The position numbers and the translations under genes are program-made. 64,000 bases of DNA from assembly GCA_017503325.1 (NCBI GenBank), contig JAFVTI010000016.1:22882-86881 (forward strand), written 5' to 3'. Below are positions 24,539-32,681 of this stretch, piece by piece. Position 1 is the stretch's first letter. Each line of letters opens with the position of its first letter. Below the pieces are notes generated by a model. The model saw only the letters and a program-made list of their open reading frames with translations, searched no databases and was not told where the DNA came from. Source of the DNA: Clostridia bacterium (GTDB lineage: Bacteria; Bacillota; Clostridia; Oscillospirales; CAG-272).

Positions 24539-25573
24539 TCAGAAATGCGACAGAGCGTCGGCCAATTTGATATATGCCATGACAAACGGCAAGACAAGGC
24601 CGATCACGGTCACGACGATATCGGGAATTTTGAACTTAAAGCCCCTTCTGTAAATCAGGTAGCCCGAGAGCATGATAATCAGATACACCACCAACGAAAT
24701 CGGAATATAGATACCAAACGGCATCATCATAAAGCAATATCCGTAGACCGGTATAAGCAAGGCATACCCAAAAGGAGAATTTGAAATCTCCCCTGCCTGC
24801 TCCGCGCCCTTTTTGACAAAGCTGATCAGATACCCGTTTGCAGCCGCAAGGCCGACGGCCCCCCAGATAAAGAACATGTACCAGCGATCCGTGATCTCTT
24901 CCACCCCACGTCTCCAGTAGTCCGGGCGATTGATCTCAACCAGATCCTGAAAGAGCACGGTCAGGTTGTTCATGGGAGTATACATAATTCCCCAGCCGGC
25001 CAAATTATCAGCAATCTTGCTGTCAAACACCCAGGATGCAGAAAGTGCCACAATGCACGGCAAAAAGATCCACAAAGCACAGAACAGCACGCCGTCCGCG
25101 ACCGTATTAGCTTGCATGAACAAAAAGCAATAGATGGAATAGATGACAAATGCAAGCAACAGCGACAAAAAATAATACGGGATCATATACACAAGCGCGA
25201 AATAGTCGGTATTGAGCGCAAGCCAGAGATAGCTTGCTCCCCAGGTCACCGTGTAAATAGCCACCACCTGCACAAGTCCGCTGACAAAGTGCACCATGGC
25301 CATTTTCTCTCGCTTAATCGGAAAGAAATACAGCGTATCCAGATTGCGGCGGTTTTTGAGCCCCGAAAGTTCAAAGAGCGGCACGACGCTGGCCGTGATG
25401 CAAAGCGCCGTTGCAAGCATGTAAAGGCCGCTTTGGCAATACTTGATTTTCTCAGCGGTGTTTCCCTCGGAAATGCCGATTAAGCAAATGGCAACCGAAA
25501 GAGCGGTAAAAATCAGCGTGCGCAGCGCGCTGATTTTGAGTCTGTACGACAAATATCTGAAAAAGATCTTCAT
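24539..25573 (-). CDS. ABC transporter permease (second GntR-ABC unit)
   Basis: The 344-residue membrane protein has about eight hydrophobic segments, including MLATALCITASVVPLFELSG and a C-terminal pair around 290-335. NRRNLDTLYFFPIKREKM is a cytoplasmic loop typical of ABC-2-type permeases. It overlaps the upstream ATPase gene by 4 bp. With the GntR and ATPase genes it forms an ABC export unit; the substrate is unknown. It is much shorter than the permease of the similar unit at 17.6 kb and lacks its large soluble domain. Confidence 0.8.
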   Translation of the reverse strand: MKIFFRYLSYRLKISALRTLIFTALSVAICLIGISEGNTAEKIKYCQSGLYMLATALCITASVVPLFELSGLKNRRNLDTLYFFPIKREKMAMVHFVSGLVQVVAIYTVTWGASYLWLALNTDYFALVYMIPYYFLSLLLAFVIYSIYCFLFMQANTVADGVLFCALWIFLPCIVALSASWVFDSKIADNLAGWGIMYTPMNNLTVLFQDLVEINRPDYWRRGVEEITDRWYMFFIWGAVGLAAANGYLISFVKKGAEQAGEISNSPFGYALLIPVYGYCFMMMPFGIYIPISLVVYLIIMLSGYLIYRRGFKFKIPDIVVTVIGLVLPFVMAYIKLADALSHF

Positions 25574-26451
25574 TTCAAATACCCCCTCTTCTCTACCTCG
25601 TGGATAAAGACCTCCTCAAAGTCCATGCGCATCTCCTCCAGCACAGCAGGACCCAATGCCTGCAGCTGCGGCAAAAGCTCGGCAGCGTTGCCTTGCAGCA
25701 CCACGCGCACAAACCGGCCGCTCTTTTCCAGCGAGGTCACGGGCAGGTGCGCAAACGCCTCGTCGGGAATCTCCTCCGGGAAGGCAAGCTGGAACTTGCA
25801 GAAGCTGTTGACCGTTTCGTCAATATCGCCCGAGGCGGACACGGTCATCTGATCAAGCAGCACGTAGCAATCGCAGAAATCCTCCAGCTCGCGCAAGGAA
25901 TGGCTGGAAATGATGACCGAGGTGCCGTTCTCCTCCACAAGCTCGTTGAGCACACGCTTAAAAACGTGGCGCGAGAGCGGATCAAGGCCGTCAAACGCCT
26001 CGTCCAGCAAAAGATATTTGGGTCCCACTGCAAGAGCCAAGGAAATATACAGCTGGCGGCGCATGCCCTTGGAGAAATTGCGAATCGGCTTTTTGGGGTC
26101 GAGCGCAAATTCTTTGAGAAAGCGGTCAAAGACGGCGCGGTCGATCTGCGGATAGAAAACCTTGTACATTTTGTAAAGGCTCTCGCCCGTGGTGTAAATG
26201 GTAAAGTACGGGTCGTCCGGCAGGAAAAAGAGAGCGCGGCGCGCCTCTTCCTCGCCAACGCTTTGTCCGTCTATGAGGATCTCTCCCTGCTTGGGGGTCA
26301 GCACGCCCGAGATCAGGCGCAAAAGCGTGGTCTTTCCCGCGCCGTTGATGCCCACAAGGCCCATCACGCTGCCCTCCTGCAGCGCAAGACTTACATTTTT
26401 GAGAATGATTTTTCCGCCGATATCATGGCCTAAATTCTTGACTTCAATCAT
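25570..26451 (-). CDS. ABC transporter ATP-binding protein (second GntR-ABC unit)
   Basis: The 293-residue protein has Walker A GINGAGKTTL, signature NFSKGMRRQ, Walker B YLLLDEAFDGLD and switch His in ISSHSLREL. It belongs to the same YtrB-like group as the ATPase at 19.9 kb. The start at 26451 (MIEVKNLGHD) is preferred because AGGAGGTG precedes it and the family begins there; it overlaps the GntR stop by 8 bp. It energises the permease encoded directly downstream. Confidence 0.92.
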   Translation of the reverse strand: MIEVKNLGHDIGGKIILKNVSLALQEGSVMGLVGINGAGKTTLLRLISGVLTPKQGEILIDGQSVGEEEARRALFFLPDDPYFTIYTTGESLYKMYKVFYPQIDRAVFDRFLKEFALDPKKPIRNFSKGMRRQLYISLALAVGPKYLLLDEAFDGLDPLSRHVFKRVLNELVEENGTSVIISSHSLRELEDFCDCYVLLDQMTVSASGDIDETVNSFCKFQLAFPEEIPDEAFAHLPVTSLEKSGRFVRVVLQGNAAELLPQLQALGPAVLEEMRMDFEEVFIHEVEKRGYLK

Positions 26452-26797
26452 TGTTCCCGTACACCTCCTCGATCCACAAAAGTATGGTTTGCTTGTCAAT
26501 GCCACGCTCACGCATAGCACGGATCTGCGCAAGATCCGCGTTTTCCGCAGGTGCGTCGCCCTCGCCCTCCCAGGTCACGTACACGCCCTTTTTGGGCAGG
26601 GTTCGGATATAGCCATCCTGCTCCAGCTTGGCATACGCCTTGGCAACCGTGTTGGGGTTGACCGAAAGCTCGCCTGCCGCCTGCCTGACCGAGGGCAGCT
26701 TTTCGCCGTTTCGGAGGATCCCCTGCCGGATGTATTCCTTGTATCTTTGGGCAATTTCAAGATAAATATCCTGATTGCCCGAAAAGCTGAATTTCAT
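26444..26797 (-). CDS. GntR-family regulator, YtrA subfamily (second unit)
   Basis: The 117-residue protein has a winged helix (IAQRYKEYIRQGILRNGEKL then PSVRQAAGELSVNPNTVAKA) and a short C-terminal helical tail. It heads the operon GntR-ATPase-permease and probably represses it. The 5' leader holds CTGTATTAT repeats and CTGTA/TACAG half sites around the promoter, candidates for its operator. It is only distantly similar to the other GntR protein at 20.8 kb. Confidence 0.9.
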   Translation of the reverse strand: MKFSFSGNQDIYLEIAQRYKEYIRQGILRNGEKLPSVRQAAGELSVNPNTVAKAYAKLEQDGYIRTLPKKGVYVTWEGEGDAPAENADLAQIRAMRERGIDKQTILLWIEEVYGNND

Positions 26798-26810
26798 ACA
26801 TTCACCTCTT

Positions 26811-26835
26811 CTGTATTATCTGTATTATCTGTACT
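26811..26835. promoter_or_regulatory. 9-bp direct repeats in the GntR leader, candidate operator
   Basis: CTGTATTAT occurs in tandem at 26811-26819 and 26820-26828, followed by CTGTACTGC. A matching inverted half site TACAG lies near the -35 box at about 26853-26857. Confidence 0.4.
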
Positions 26836-26841
26836 GCTTGT

Positions 26842-26870
26842 ATGATACCATATACAGAACAATTTGTCAA
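26842..26870 (-). promoter_or_regulatory. promoter of the second GntR-ABC operon
   Basis: On minus, TTGACA (26870-26865), 17 bp, TATCAT (26847-26842). Confidence 0.78.
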
Positions 26871-26982
26871 GGGGATTTTGTAAAAAAAACAGCCCCATGG
26901 GGCTGAGGAATTAGCGGAAAAATCCGCACGAAACAAGGGTTGTTTCACTTGGATACGGTCCTTATTTATTGGTTTATAAGTT

Positions 26983-27126
26983 GTTGTCGCAGGCGCTGGC
27001 GATCACTGATCGCCCCTACAGGGAATTATGTAAGGGGTTTACGATATAAAACCCAAAACAAAGACACTTGTAGGGGCGAAAATTTCGGCAAAGCCGAAAT
27101 ATGTGATCGCCAGCGCCTGCGGCAAC
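26983..27126. repeat. inverted core of element copy 2
   Basis: Arms 26983-27005 and 27104-27126 are inverted repeats (22 of 23). The 98 bp between them are the reverse complement of the copy 1 core except at 2 positions. The arm base that differs between left (T) and right (C) keeps its place relative to the outer arms in both copies, which places the exchange point inside the arms. Confidence 0.85.
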
Positions 27127-27153
27127 TAAATATTGAAAGCATATGCATAAACA

Positions 27154-27181
27154 AAAGCTGTCTTTTGGTTAAGACAGCTTT
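27154..27181. terminator. terminator hairpin carried by repeat element copy 2
   Basis: AAAGCTGTCTT, loop TTGGTT, AAGACAGCTTT, then GTTTTTTTC on plus and TTGTTT on minus. It lies 46 bp past the membrane-protein gene and may end its transcript. Confidence 0.65.
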
Positions 27182-27226
27182 GTTTTTTTCGCTTATTCCG
27201 CAGCCCCATGGGGCTGTCCTTTATGC

Positions 27227-27967
27227 TCAAAACCTCCCGCACAGGCGGTCGGCGCAATTTTTGCATTTGAGCGTTTGATTGTATGCATCCGAGAAGCGTT
27301 CGGGGTGGGTGTAAACCTGAATTTCCCAAATGATGTAAATAACGGTTGCAAGCCCGGCCAGGCTCCAGGTATAGACGCCCGGCACGAACAAAAACGGCGT
27401 GAACATCATAAAATGATCCCAGTTGAAGATGCGGCAGGTGGTACAGCAGCGGTTTTTCATCATCCACACGCGAAAAGGGCACCAGAACAAGACGCAGATC
27501 AGATCACACACGTAAAACACGCCCGCAAATAGCAGCGGAAACCAATAAGCCTCCATGGGCTTCAACCACAAAAACCACACAAGCGCAAACGCCAGCGTCA
27601 AGGGTCCCCAGAAGCACCAGACCTTCAAGCCCTCCTTGGTATATCTTTTGCGCAAGGCCTTATGGTCAATATCCGGACAGGACTGACAGGGGCTGTAGTT
27701 GCGGCGAAATACCTTTTGCGAGCCCATGGCAAACAGACGCTTGCCGGGCACGATCTGAAAGAGCATATCAAACATCCAAACGCCCCACAGAAAATAAAGG
27801 AACAGATGCGCCGGGTGAAACTCGGCAAACAGCGCAGTGCCCTGTATGATCTCAGCCGTCTGCGGTCTGCAGATGCACAGCAAGATCAGTGCGACAAGCA
27901 CAAGACAACGAAAGACAAATCGCATGAGATACGTTTTTCTCATTTTTGAAACCTTGACGGCTGCCAT
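27227..27967 (-). CDS. integral membrane protein with conserved Cys motifs
   Basis: The 246-residue protein has five or six hydrophobic segments and three Cys groups in the loops: SPCQSCPD (about 91-98), NRCCTTCRIFNWDHFMM (about 172-188) and KCKNCADRLC at the C-terminus. Their number and spacing suggest metal binding or disulfide/redox chemistry at the membrane. I do not recognise a characterised family. RBS GGGAGG precedes the ATG. It is monocistronic, with its own promoter. Confidence 0.75.
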   Translation of the reverse strand: MAAVKVSKMRKTYLMRFVFRCLVLVALILLCICRPQTAEIIQGTALFAEFHPAHLFLYFLWGVWMFDMLFQIVPGKRLFAMGSQKVFRRNYSPCQSCPDIDHKALRKRYTKEGLKVWCFWGPLTLAFALVWFLWLKPMEAYWFPLLFAGVFYVCDLICVLFWCPFRVWMMKNRCCTTCRIFNWDHFMMFTPFLFVPGVYTWSLAGLATVIYIIWEIQVYTHPERFSDAYNQTLKCKNCADRLCGRF

Positions 27968-27999
27968 GCGCTTCCCTCCCTTCGCCTGTCACCACTTTC

Positions 28000-28028
28000 A
28001 TTATACGCAAAATATTCCGGCTTTGCAA
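28000..28028 (-). promoter_or_regulatory. promoter of the Cys-rich membrane protein gene
   Basis: On minus, TTGCAA (28028-28023), 17 bp, TATAAT (28005-28000). Confidence 0.75.
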
Positions 28029-28041
28029 GCCCTCTGATAGC

Positions 28042-28078
28042 AAAAAATGCCGAAACTTGTCGGGGTTCGGCATTTTTT
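28042..28078 (-). terminator. terminator of nrdR
   Basis: AAAAAATGCCGAA and TTCGGCATTTTTT form a 13-bp stem with an 11-nt loop, directly after the nrdR stop. Confidence 0.9.
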
Positions 28079-28082
28079 GGAG

Positions 28083-28547
28083 TTAATCTGCTTTTTTCCT
28101 GGATTGACGTCTTTTGAGCGACTTGAGCTCGGACATAAACGTGTCAATGTCGTTGAACTCACGGTAAACCGAGGCAAAGCGCACGTAGGCGACCTCATCC
28201 CTCTCGCGCAGAATGTCCATGACCATCTCGCCAAGCTCACCCGAGGTGATCTCATGGCGCAGCGTGTTCTGCAGCTCCTGCTCGATCTGATTGACGATCT
28301 CCTCGGCGTTGACCGGACGCTTTTGTGTGGCCTTGAGCACGCCGACGAGCAGCTTGGATTTATCAAAGAGCTGCTTTTCTCCGTTTTTCTTGATAACGAA
28401 GATCTGCACCGACTCCATGATCTCAAAGGTGGTAAAGCGTTTCTGGCATTGCAGACACTCGCGTCTGCGGCGAATACTTGCACCGTCGTTGACAGGTCTG
28501 GAATCGACTACCTTGCTCTCGGCAAATCCGCATGCGGGACAATTCAT
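28083..28547 (-). CDS. nrdR: transcriptional repressor NrdR
   Basis: The 154-residue length is typical. An N-terminal zinc ribbon (CPACGF, then CLQCQKRFTTFE) is followed by an ATP-cone (about 49-139) starting VIKKNGEKQLFDKSKL. NrdR senses ATP/dATP and represses ribonucleotide reductase genes through paired NrdR boxes. Here a box-like palindrome lies upstream of its own promoter, suggesting autoregulation. No nrd gene is adjacent; targets must lie elsewhere. Confidence 0.97.
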   Translation of the reverse strand: MNCPACGFAESKVVDSRPVNDGASIRRRRECLQCQKRFTTFEIMESVQIFVIKKNGEKQLFDKSKLLVGVLKATQKRPVNAEEIVNQIEQELQNTLRHEITSGELGEMVMDILRERDEVAYVRFASVYREFNDIDTFMSELKSLKRRQSRKKAD

Positions 28548-28589
28548 AAAAAATCAATCCTCCGAAAAAAGAAATTTCATTCTGCGACA

Positions 28590-28618
28590 AGTATAACATA
28601 TTCAGGCGAATTTGTAAA
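28590..28618 (-). promoter_or_regulatory. nrdR promoter
   Basis: On minus, TTTACA (28618-28613), 17 bp, TATACT (28595-28590), about 43 bp before the start codon. Confidence 0.75.
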
Positions 28619-28625
28619 GAGGTTG

Positions 28626-28641
28626 ACACAAGATATTGTGT
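28626..28641. promoter_or_regulatory. NrdR box
   Basis: ACACAAGATATTGTGT is a 16-bp palindrome matching the NrdR-box form ACACnATATnTnGTGT. It lies 7 bp upstream of the nrdR -35 box. A clear second box at the usual distance is not visible. Confidence 0.65.
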
Positions 28642-28744
28642 TTTTTCTTCAAATTTTTCAATATTTTTCTATATTTTGCGCTTTTTTGCCGACATTTTCC
28701 TCCATTTCCGCAAAGATACCGTGGAAACGTCAGCACAATGGTGG

Positions 28745-28750
28745 TATAAT
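28745..28750 (+). promoter_or_regulatory. -10 box of the small membrane protein gene
   Basis: TATAAT at 28745-28750 with a poor -35 (TGGAAA at 28722-28727, 17-bp spacer), 31 bp before the start codon. Confidence 0.45.
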
Positions 28751-28781
28751 CAAAGCAGAAACAAACAAAAAGAGGTGAAAT

Positions 28782-29042
28782 ATGAAAAGATCGATCCGCA
28801 CGCGACGCTCGCGTGCTCTCTGCCCTGCCGCTTTTTACACGGCGATCTTCGGTCTTTCGCTGCTTGCTTTGGCTGCATGCGACACGGCCGTGCGGGTGGA
28901 TGCAGCTATCGCGCAAAACCCCAATCTGATCGGCAGCGTTTACATACCCGCCATTGAGCACATCCTCGCAGGCTTTGTGGTGCTGACGGGCGGCGTGCTG
29001 CTGATCGACTACGTGCAAAAAACGGGAGCCGAATCAACTTGA
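28782..29042 (+). CDS. small two-helix membrane protein
   Basis: This 86-residue protein has a basic N-terminus (KRSIRTRRSRA), a hydrophobic segment (about 15-32) ending LALAAC, and a second one (about 60-79). The LAAC could be a lipobox, but a second helix makes a hairpin membrane protein more likely. RBS AGAGGTGA precedes the ATG. The last 18 bases overlap the terminator of the convergent helicase operon. No family is recognised. Confidence 0.6.
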   Translation: MKRSIRTRRSRALCPAAFYTAIFGLSLLALAACDTAVRVDAAIAQNPNLIGSVYIPAIEHILAGFVVLTGGVLLIDYVQKTGAEST

Positions 29043-29051
29043 TTCGGCTCC
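29025..29051 (-). terminator. terminator of the helicase operon, inside the end of the convergent gene
   Basis: GGAGCCGAATCAA and TTGATTCGGCTCC form a perfect 13-bp palindrome with one central base. On minus it is followed by CGTTTTTT, while plus has no T run, so it serves the minus operon although its sequence encodes the C-terminus of the plus-strand gene. Confidence 0.85.
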
Positions 29052-29057
29052 TGTCAT

Positions 29058-31295
29058 TCAATATTCGCAGAAAATATCATGCACGCGCTTCTCTACCAAG
29101 GGCGCGGTCAATCTGTCTGTCGCGTAGGCCTGTCGCAAAAGCTCGCCCGGCACATAGTCGTCGTATTTTTCAAATACGGGCAGCTCTCCCGCCTCCACAA
29201 GGCTCTGACAATCAATGCCCTGCTCTGCAATGCGGCAAAGCTCGCGGATCAGCGCAAAATCGCCGCCGCTCTCCATTTTGAAGGTGATATAATAACAGCC
29301 CTCAAACTCAATGCCCGAGATGCCCAGCTGCTTTGCATGCTTTTTAAGCAAACGGCGCAGCGTGCGGAAGGCGCGCGTGCCAAGCCAGGGGAACAAGCAC
29401 CAGCTATACCCGCCCAGGTGGATGAGCGAATGCTCGTGCATGCCTGTATTGTGCGCCACATGGCGTGCCATATCCAGGCGCGCGCGGGCGTTTTCCTTGA
29501 GATACGGATATACGGTATCCTCGACCAGCACCTGCTTCATTCTCTCCAAAATTTTGGTGTGAATTTCGCCGAAATCACCCGGCCAGGAGATCTCCATCTT
29601 GCCTTCCACAGCCTTGACGTAGATCAGCTTGCGCGAGATATCCAGCTCCTCGACCTCCCAGACGCGTCCCGCCAGCGCGAAACGGTCACCCACGGGGGGC
29701 GGCGTGGTGATGGTACCGATCTCGTCCGAGCCGCAGCGCACGGTATAATCCTCGCTATCCTTGAACACGGCGTAAAAGCGGAAGCTTTTGAGAAGTCTTT
29801 CGCCCGCAAGCCCCACGATCAAGCCCTTTTCCTCGGTCATTTCCAAGAAATCGTTGTTGAGCATGGAGATCATGAGCACCTTATAGTCCTCCTTGCGCAC
29901 ATCAGCAAAGGGCGGCAAAGCCAGTACCTTTGCGGCAAGCGCGGCGGGCGTCAGCTCGCCCTCGGCTGCAAGAATGCTCAGCGTTTGGTGGAACAAGAGC
30001 GAATAGGGCAGCTTTTTCTTCATGGGCGGCTCAATAAAACGCTCCTCGATATACAGCTGCACAATAGCGATGCCGCGCAAAAGCTCCCACGGGATCAGCT
30101 GCGGCAAGGGGGTGTTGGGCAGCGGGTCCTCCTCGCGGAACACCATCATCATCTCGGGCGGCTGTCCGCGTCTGCCCGAGCGGCCAAGACGCTGCAAAAA
30201 GCCTGTGACCGTATTGGGGGCTTGATTTTGCAGCACTCGCTCAAGTCGGCCGATATCAATGCCCAGCTCCATGGTCACAGTGGCGCAGGTCACGGCAAAT
30301 TCCTCTTCGTTTTTCATCTTGAGCTCGGCTTCCTCGCGCAGTGACGCGGAAAGATTGCCGTGGTGGATCAAAAACACGTCGCGGTCGCCTCTTGCACGCG
30401 CGATCTGACGGAAGGTGGCGCAAAGATACTCGGTCTCCTCCCTGGAATTGGAAAATACCAGGGATTTTTTGGTGCTGACGCAGTCGTACATATATTCAAA
30501 GCCCGCGTCCAGCACGGCAGAGGCTTCGGCAAGCTCCTCACCGTCCTTCTCGGATTCGTCCTTGCTCTGCGTGGCCTTGGGATTTTGCACGTAAAAGTGC
30601 TCCATGCCAAGTCTCCAGCGGATCTTTCCCTCGTCAAAGCGCGGCACGTCGGTCTCTTTGCCCGTGCCCTCGCCCAGCCATGCGGCAGCCCCCTCGGGGT
30701 CACCAATGGTGGCCGAAAGCCCCACGCGGCGCACGTCGTGCCCAATCAGATGGGTGATTCTTTCCAGCTGGCAGCGGATCTGATTGCCGCGATCGGTGCC
30801 CGTCAGCGTATGGATCTCGTCAATCACCACGTATCTCAAATCCCCAAACAAGCGCGGGATGTCGTTGGAGCGTCCTATCAGCATGGCCTCAAGCGATTCG
30901 GGTGTGATCTGCAAAACGCCCTTGGGATTTTCCAACAGCTTGCGCTTGTGCGATGTGGCTACGTCACCGTGCCAATGCGTAACGGGAATGCCGCTTTGAT
31001 CCAGCAGCTGCTCGATGCGGAAAAACTGGTCGTTGATCAGGCTCTTGAGCGGCGCGATATAAATGACCCCGATGCTGCTGCTCGGATGATCCCAAAGCTC
31101 GGTCAGGATGGGAAAGAACACAGCCTCTGTCTTGCCGCTGGCCGTGGACGAGGTCAGCAGCAGGTTGTGATCGGTCTCAAACAGGGTGTGCGCGGCCGCC
31201 ATTTGCACGGGGCGCAGCGACTCCCAGGTATTATTGTAAATGAATTCCCGGATAAAATCGGGAAATCTTTCAAAAATCTCGTCTGCTCTGGTCAT
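29058..31295 (-). CDS. DEAD/DEAH-box superfamily 2 helicase (Lhr/BrxHI-like)
   Basis: The 745-residue protein has helicase motif I TASGKT (51-56), motif Ia APLKSL, motif II DEIH (159-162), motif III SAT (204-206) and motif VI QRLGRSGRRG. C-terminal to the RecA pair is a ~350-residue region with a winged-helix-like part and a beta-rich module, as in Lhr-type helicases. It probably unwinds or translocates on DNA using ATP. It is third in the operon with a TerB-N protein and a BrxD-like ATPase, 9 bp after the latter. BREX type 2 pairs BrxD with helicase BrxHI, so a partnership is likely. Confidence 0.87.
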   Translation of the reverse strand: MTRADEIFERFPDFIREFIYNNTWESLRPVQMAAAHTLFETDHNLLLTSSTASGKTEAVFFPILTELWDHPSSSIGVIYIAPLKSLINDQFFRIEQLLDQSGIPVTHWHGDVATSHKRKLLENPKGVLQITPESLEAMLIGRSNDIPRLFGDLRYVVIDEIHTLTGTDRGNQIRCQLERITHLIGHDVRRVGLSATIGDPEGAAAWLGEGTGKETDVPRFDEGKIRWRLGMEHFYVQNPKATQSKDESEKDGEELAEASAVLDAGFEYMYDCVSTKKSLVFSNSREETEYLCATFRQIARARGDRDVFLIHHGNLSASLREEAELKMKNEEEFAVTCATVTMELGIDIGRLERVLQNQAPNTVTGFLQRLGRSGRRGQPPEMMMVFREEDPLPNTPLPQLIPWELLRGIAIVQLYIEERFIEPPMKKKLPYSLLFHQTLSILAAEGELTPAALAAKVLALPPFADVRKEDYKVLMISMLNNDFLEMTEEKGLIVGLAGERLLKSFRFYAVFKDSEDYTVRCGSDEIGTITTPPPVGDRFALAGRVWEVEELDISRKLIYVKAVEGKMEISWPGDFGEIHTKILERMKQVLVEDTVYPYLKENARARLDMARHVAHNTGMHEHSLIHLGGYSWCLFPWLGTRAFRTLRRLLKKHAKQLGISGIEFEGCYYITFKMESGGDFALIRELCRIAEQGIDCQSLVEAGELPVFEKYDDYVPGELLRQAYATDRLTAPLVEKRVHDIFCEY

Positions 31296-31304
31296 ACGCT
31301 ACCC

Positions 31305-32678
31305 TCAAAAATCCAGATCGTCAGGGGTGAATTTGCGAACGGCATCAGCCCCGGGAGCGTCCGGAACGCCATTCCCTGTCGTGTTGGCTGCAGGCGCTGC
31401 AACGCTCGTGGTCTTGACAATGTCCTCAAAGCTTGCCTCGGGATTCTGCATGAGCACGTTGAGTACGGTCATATAGTCGCGCAGCATCTCACGCGGCGTG
31501 ATCATGCTGTCTGCCCCCGCGCGGGCAAGGCAGGTCTGCAAGAACGCCACCTGCTGCTCCTTGGTAATGCGGGGCTCGATGTTATAGTACTGCGCGTACA
31601 GCTGCGTGATACGCGAGATCAGCGCGAACAGCTCGTCGTCCGAGAGGCGGCGCAGTCTGATCACGGGGCCAATCAGATTCTTAAATCCGTCGGGCGTAAA
31701 GCGGCTGTCGCACAGGCGGGAGCGCAGCGCCTCGTAAGAGAACAATCCTCTGCGGCTGTCCTCTAAAAACTGCGGCGTGCCGCCGAACACAATCTCCAGT
31801 CCCGGGGCTCTACCCTGCAGCGTATCGTTGAACATGGAAAGGATCTTTTCATAGTTATTTTCGCGGCTGACGCGGTGCACGATCTTATAGAGATTGACGC
31901 ACTCATCGATAAATACGACAAGGCCGCGGTAGCCCATCAGGCGCACGAGCGATGCCCACAGCTTGAGAAAATCGTACCAGTTGTCGTCGTCAATGATGAC
32001 AGACACCGAAAAGCCCAGTGCGCCCTTGGCCTCGGTCTTGGTGGAAAACTCCCCGCGCAGCCAGCGCAGGCAGGCACTCATGATCTCGCGGTCGTTCTCG
32101 CCGCCGCTCATATAAGCGCGGTAATACGCCGTGATGACGCGGGCAAAATCAAAGCCGCCCACCAAAAATTCCACCTCGGAAAGCCTTTGCATGACGCGCG
32201 CGTTGAGCGCATTCTCAAACGCGGCGGAGTCGGGCGAATAGCCCTCGGACACCAGCTCTGCCTGCAAGGAGGAGATCCAACGCGCAATGATCTTGGGCAA
32301 AGCACCGCCGTCGGGGGAAGCCTTGCTGGCAAGGTTTTTCATCAGCTCGCGATAGGTTGCCACGCCGCTGCCGCCCGTGCCGTACAAGCGACGCTCGGGC
32401 GAAAGGTCACAGTCGGCTGTGATAAAATCGCGCTCCAGCGCGTATCCGCGGATCAGCTGCATCAAAAAGCTTTTACCGCTGCCGTAGCGACCCACCAGAA
32501 ATCTCATGCCCGCACCGCCCTCGTTGACCTGCTCCAGATCGGAAAGCAGCGCGGCGATCTCATCCTTGCGGCCGATTGCAATATAGGGTGCGCCCGAGCG
32601 CGGCACGACACCGGCAGAAACCGATGCAAGCAATGCGCCCAGCACGCGTCTTGGTACTTGTTGATTTTGATTATCCAT
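31305..32678 (-). CDS. BrxD-like ATP-binding protein (DUF2791-type AAA ATPase)
   Basis: This 457-residue P-loop ATPase has a start resembling BrxD (RRVLGALLASVSAGVVPRSG), Walker A GRYGSGKS (63-70), Walker B LVVFIDE (253-259) and an arginine-rich segment after it (RLRRLSDDE). A short disordered Ala/Pro tail ends at DDLDF. In BREX type 2 systems such ATPases work beside helicase BrxHI; their biochemical role is not settled. Here methylase, PglZ and PglW are absent from the neighbourhood. It is flanked at 3 bp by the TerB-N gene and at 9 bp by the helicase gene. Confidence 0.82.
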   Translation of the reverse strand: MDNQNQQVPRRVLGALLASVSAGVVPRSGAPYIAIGRKDEIAALLSDLEQVNEGGAGMRFLVGRYGSGKSFLMQLIRGYALERDFITADCDLSPERRLYGTGGSGVATYRELMKNLASKASPDGGALPKIIARWISSLQAELVSEGYSPDSAAFENALNARVMQRLSEVEFLVGGFDFARVITAYYRAYMSGGENDREIMSACLRWLRGEFSTKTEAKGALGFSVSVIIDDDNWYDFLKLWASLVRLMGYRGLVVFIDECVNLYKIVHRVSRENNYEKILSMFNDTLQGRAPGLEIVFGGTPQFLEDSRRGLFSYEALRSRLCDSRFTPDGFKNLIGPVIRLRRLSDDELFALISRITQLYAQYYNIEPRITKEQQVAFLQTCLARAGADSMITPREMLRDYMTVLNVLMQNPEASFEDIVKTTSVAAPAANTTGNGVPDAPGADAVRKFTPDDLDF

Positions 32679-32681
32679 TCG

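Larger units (their letters stand above)
26889..27217. mobile_element. non-coding MITE-like repeat element, copy 2
   Basis: This is a second copy of the element at 6058-6397. The ends form an inverted repeat beginning ACAGCCCCATGGGGCTG. The terminal palindrome is GCCCCATGGGGC at both ends here but GCCCCGTGGGGC at both ends of copy 1, so the two ends of each copy agree. The core (26983-27126, 144 bp as in copy 1) is in the opposite orientation relative to the outer arms. It lies directly upstream of the GntR promoter and directly downstream of the Cys-rich membrane-protein gene. Confidence 0.82.
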
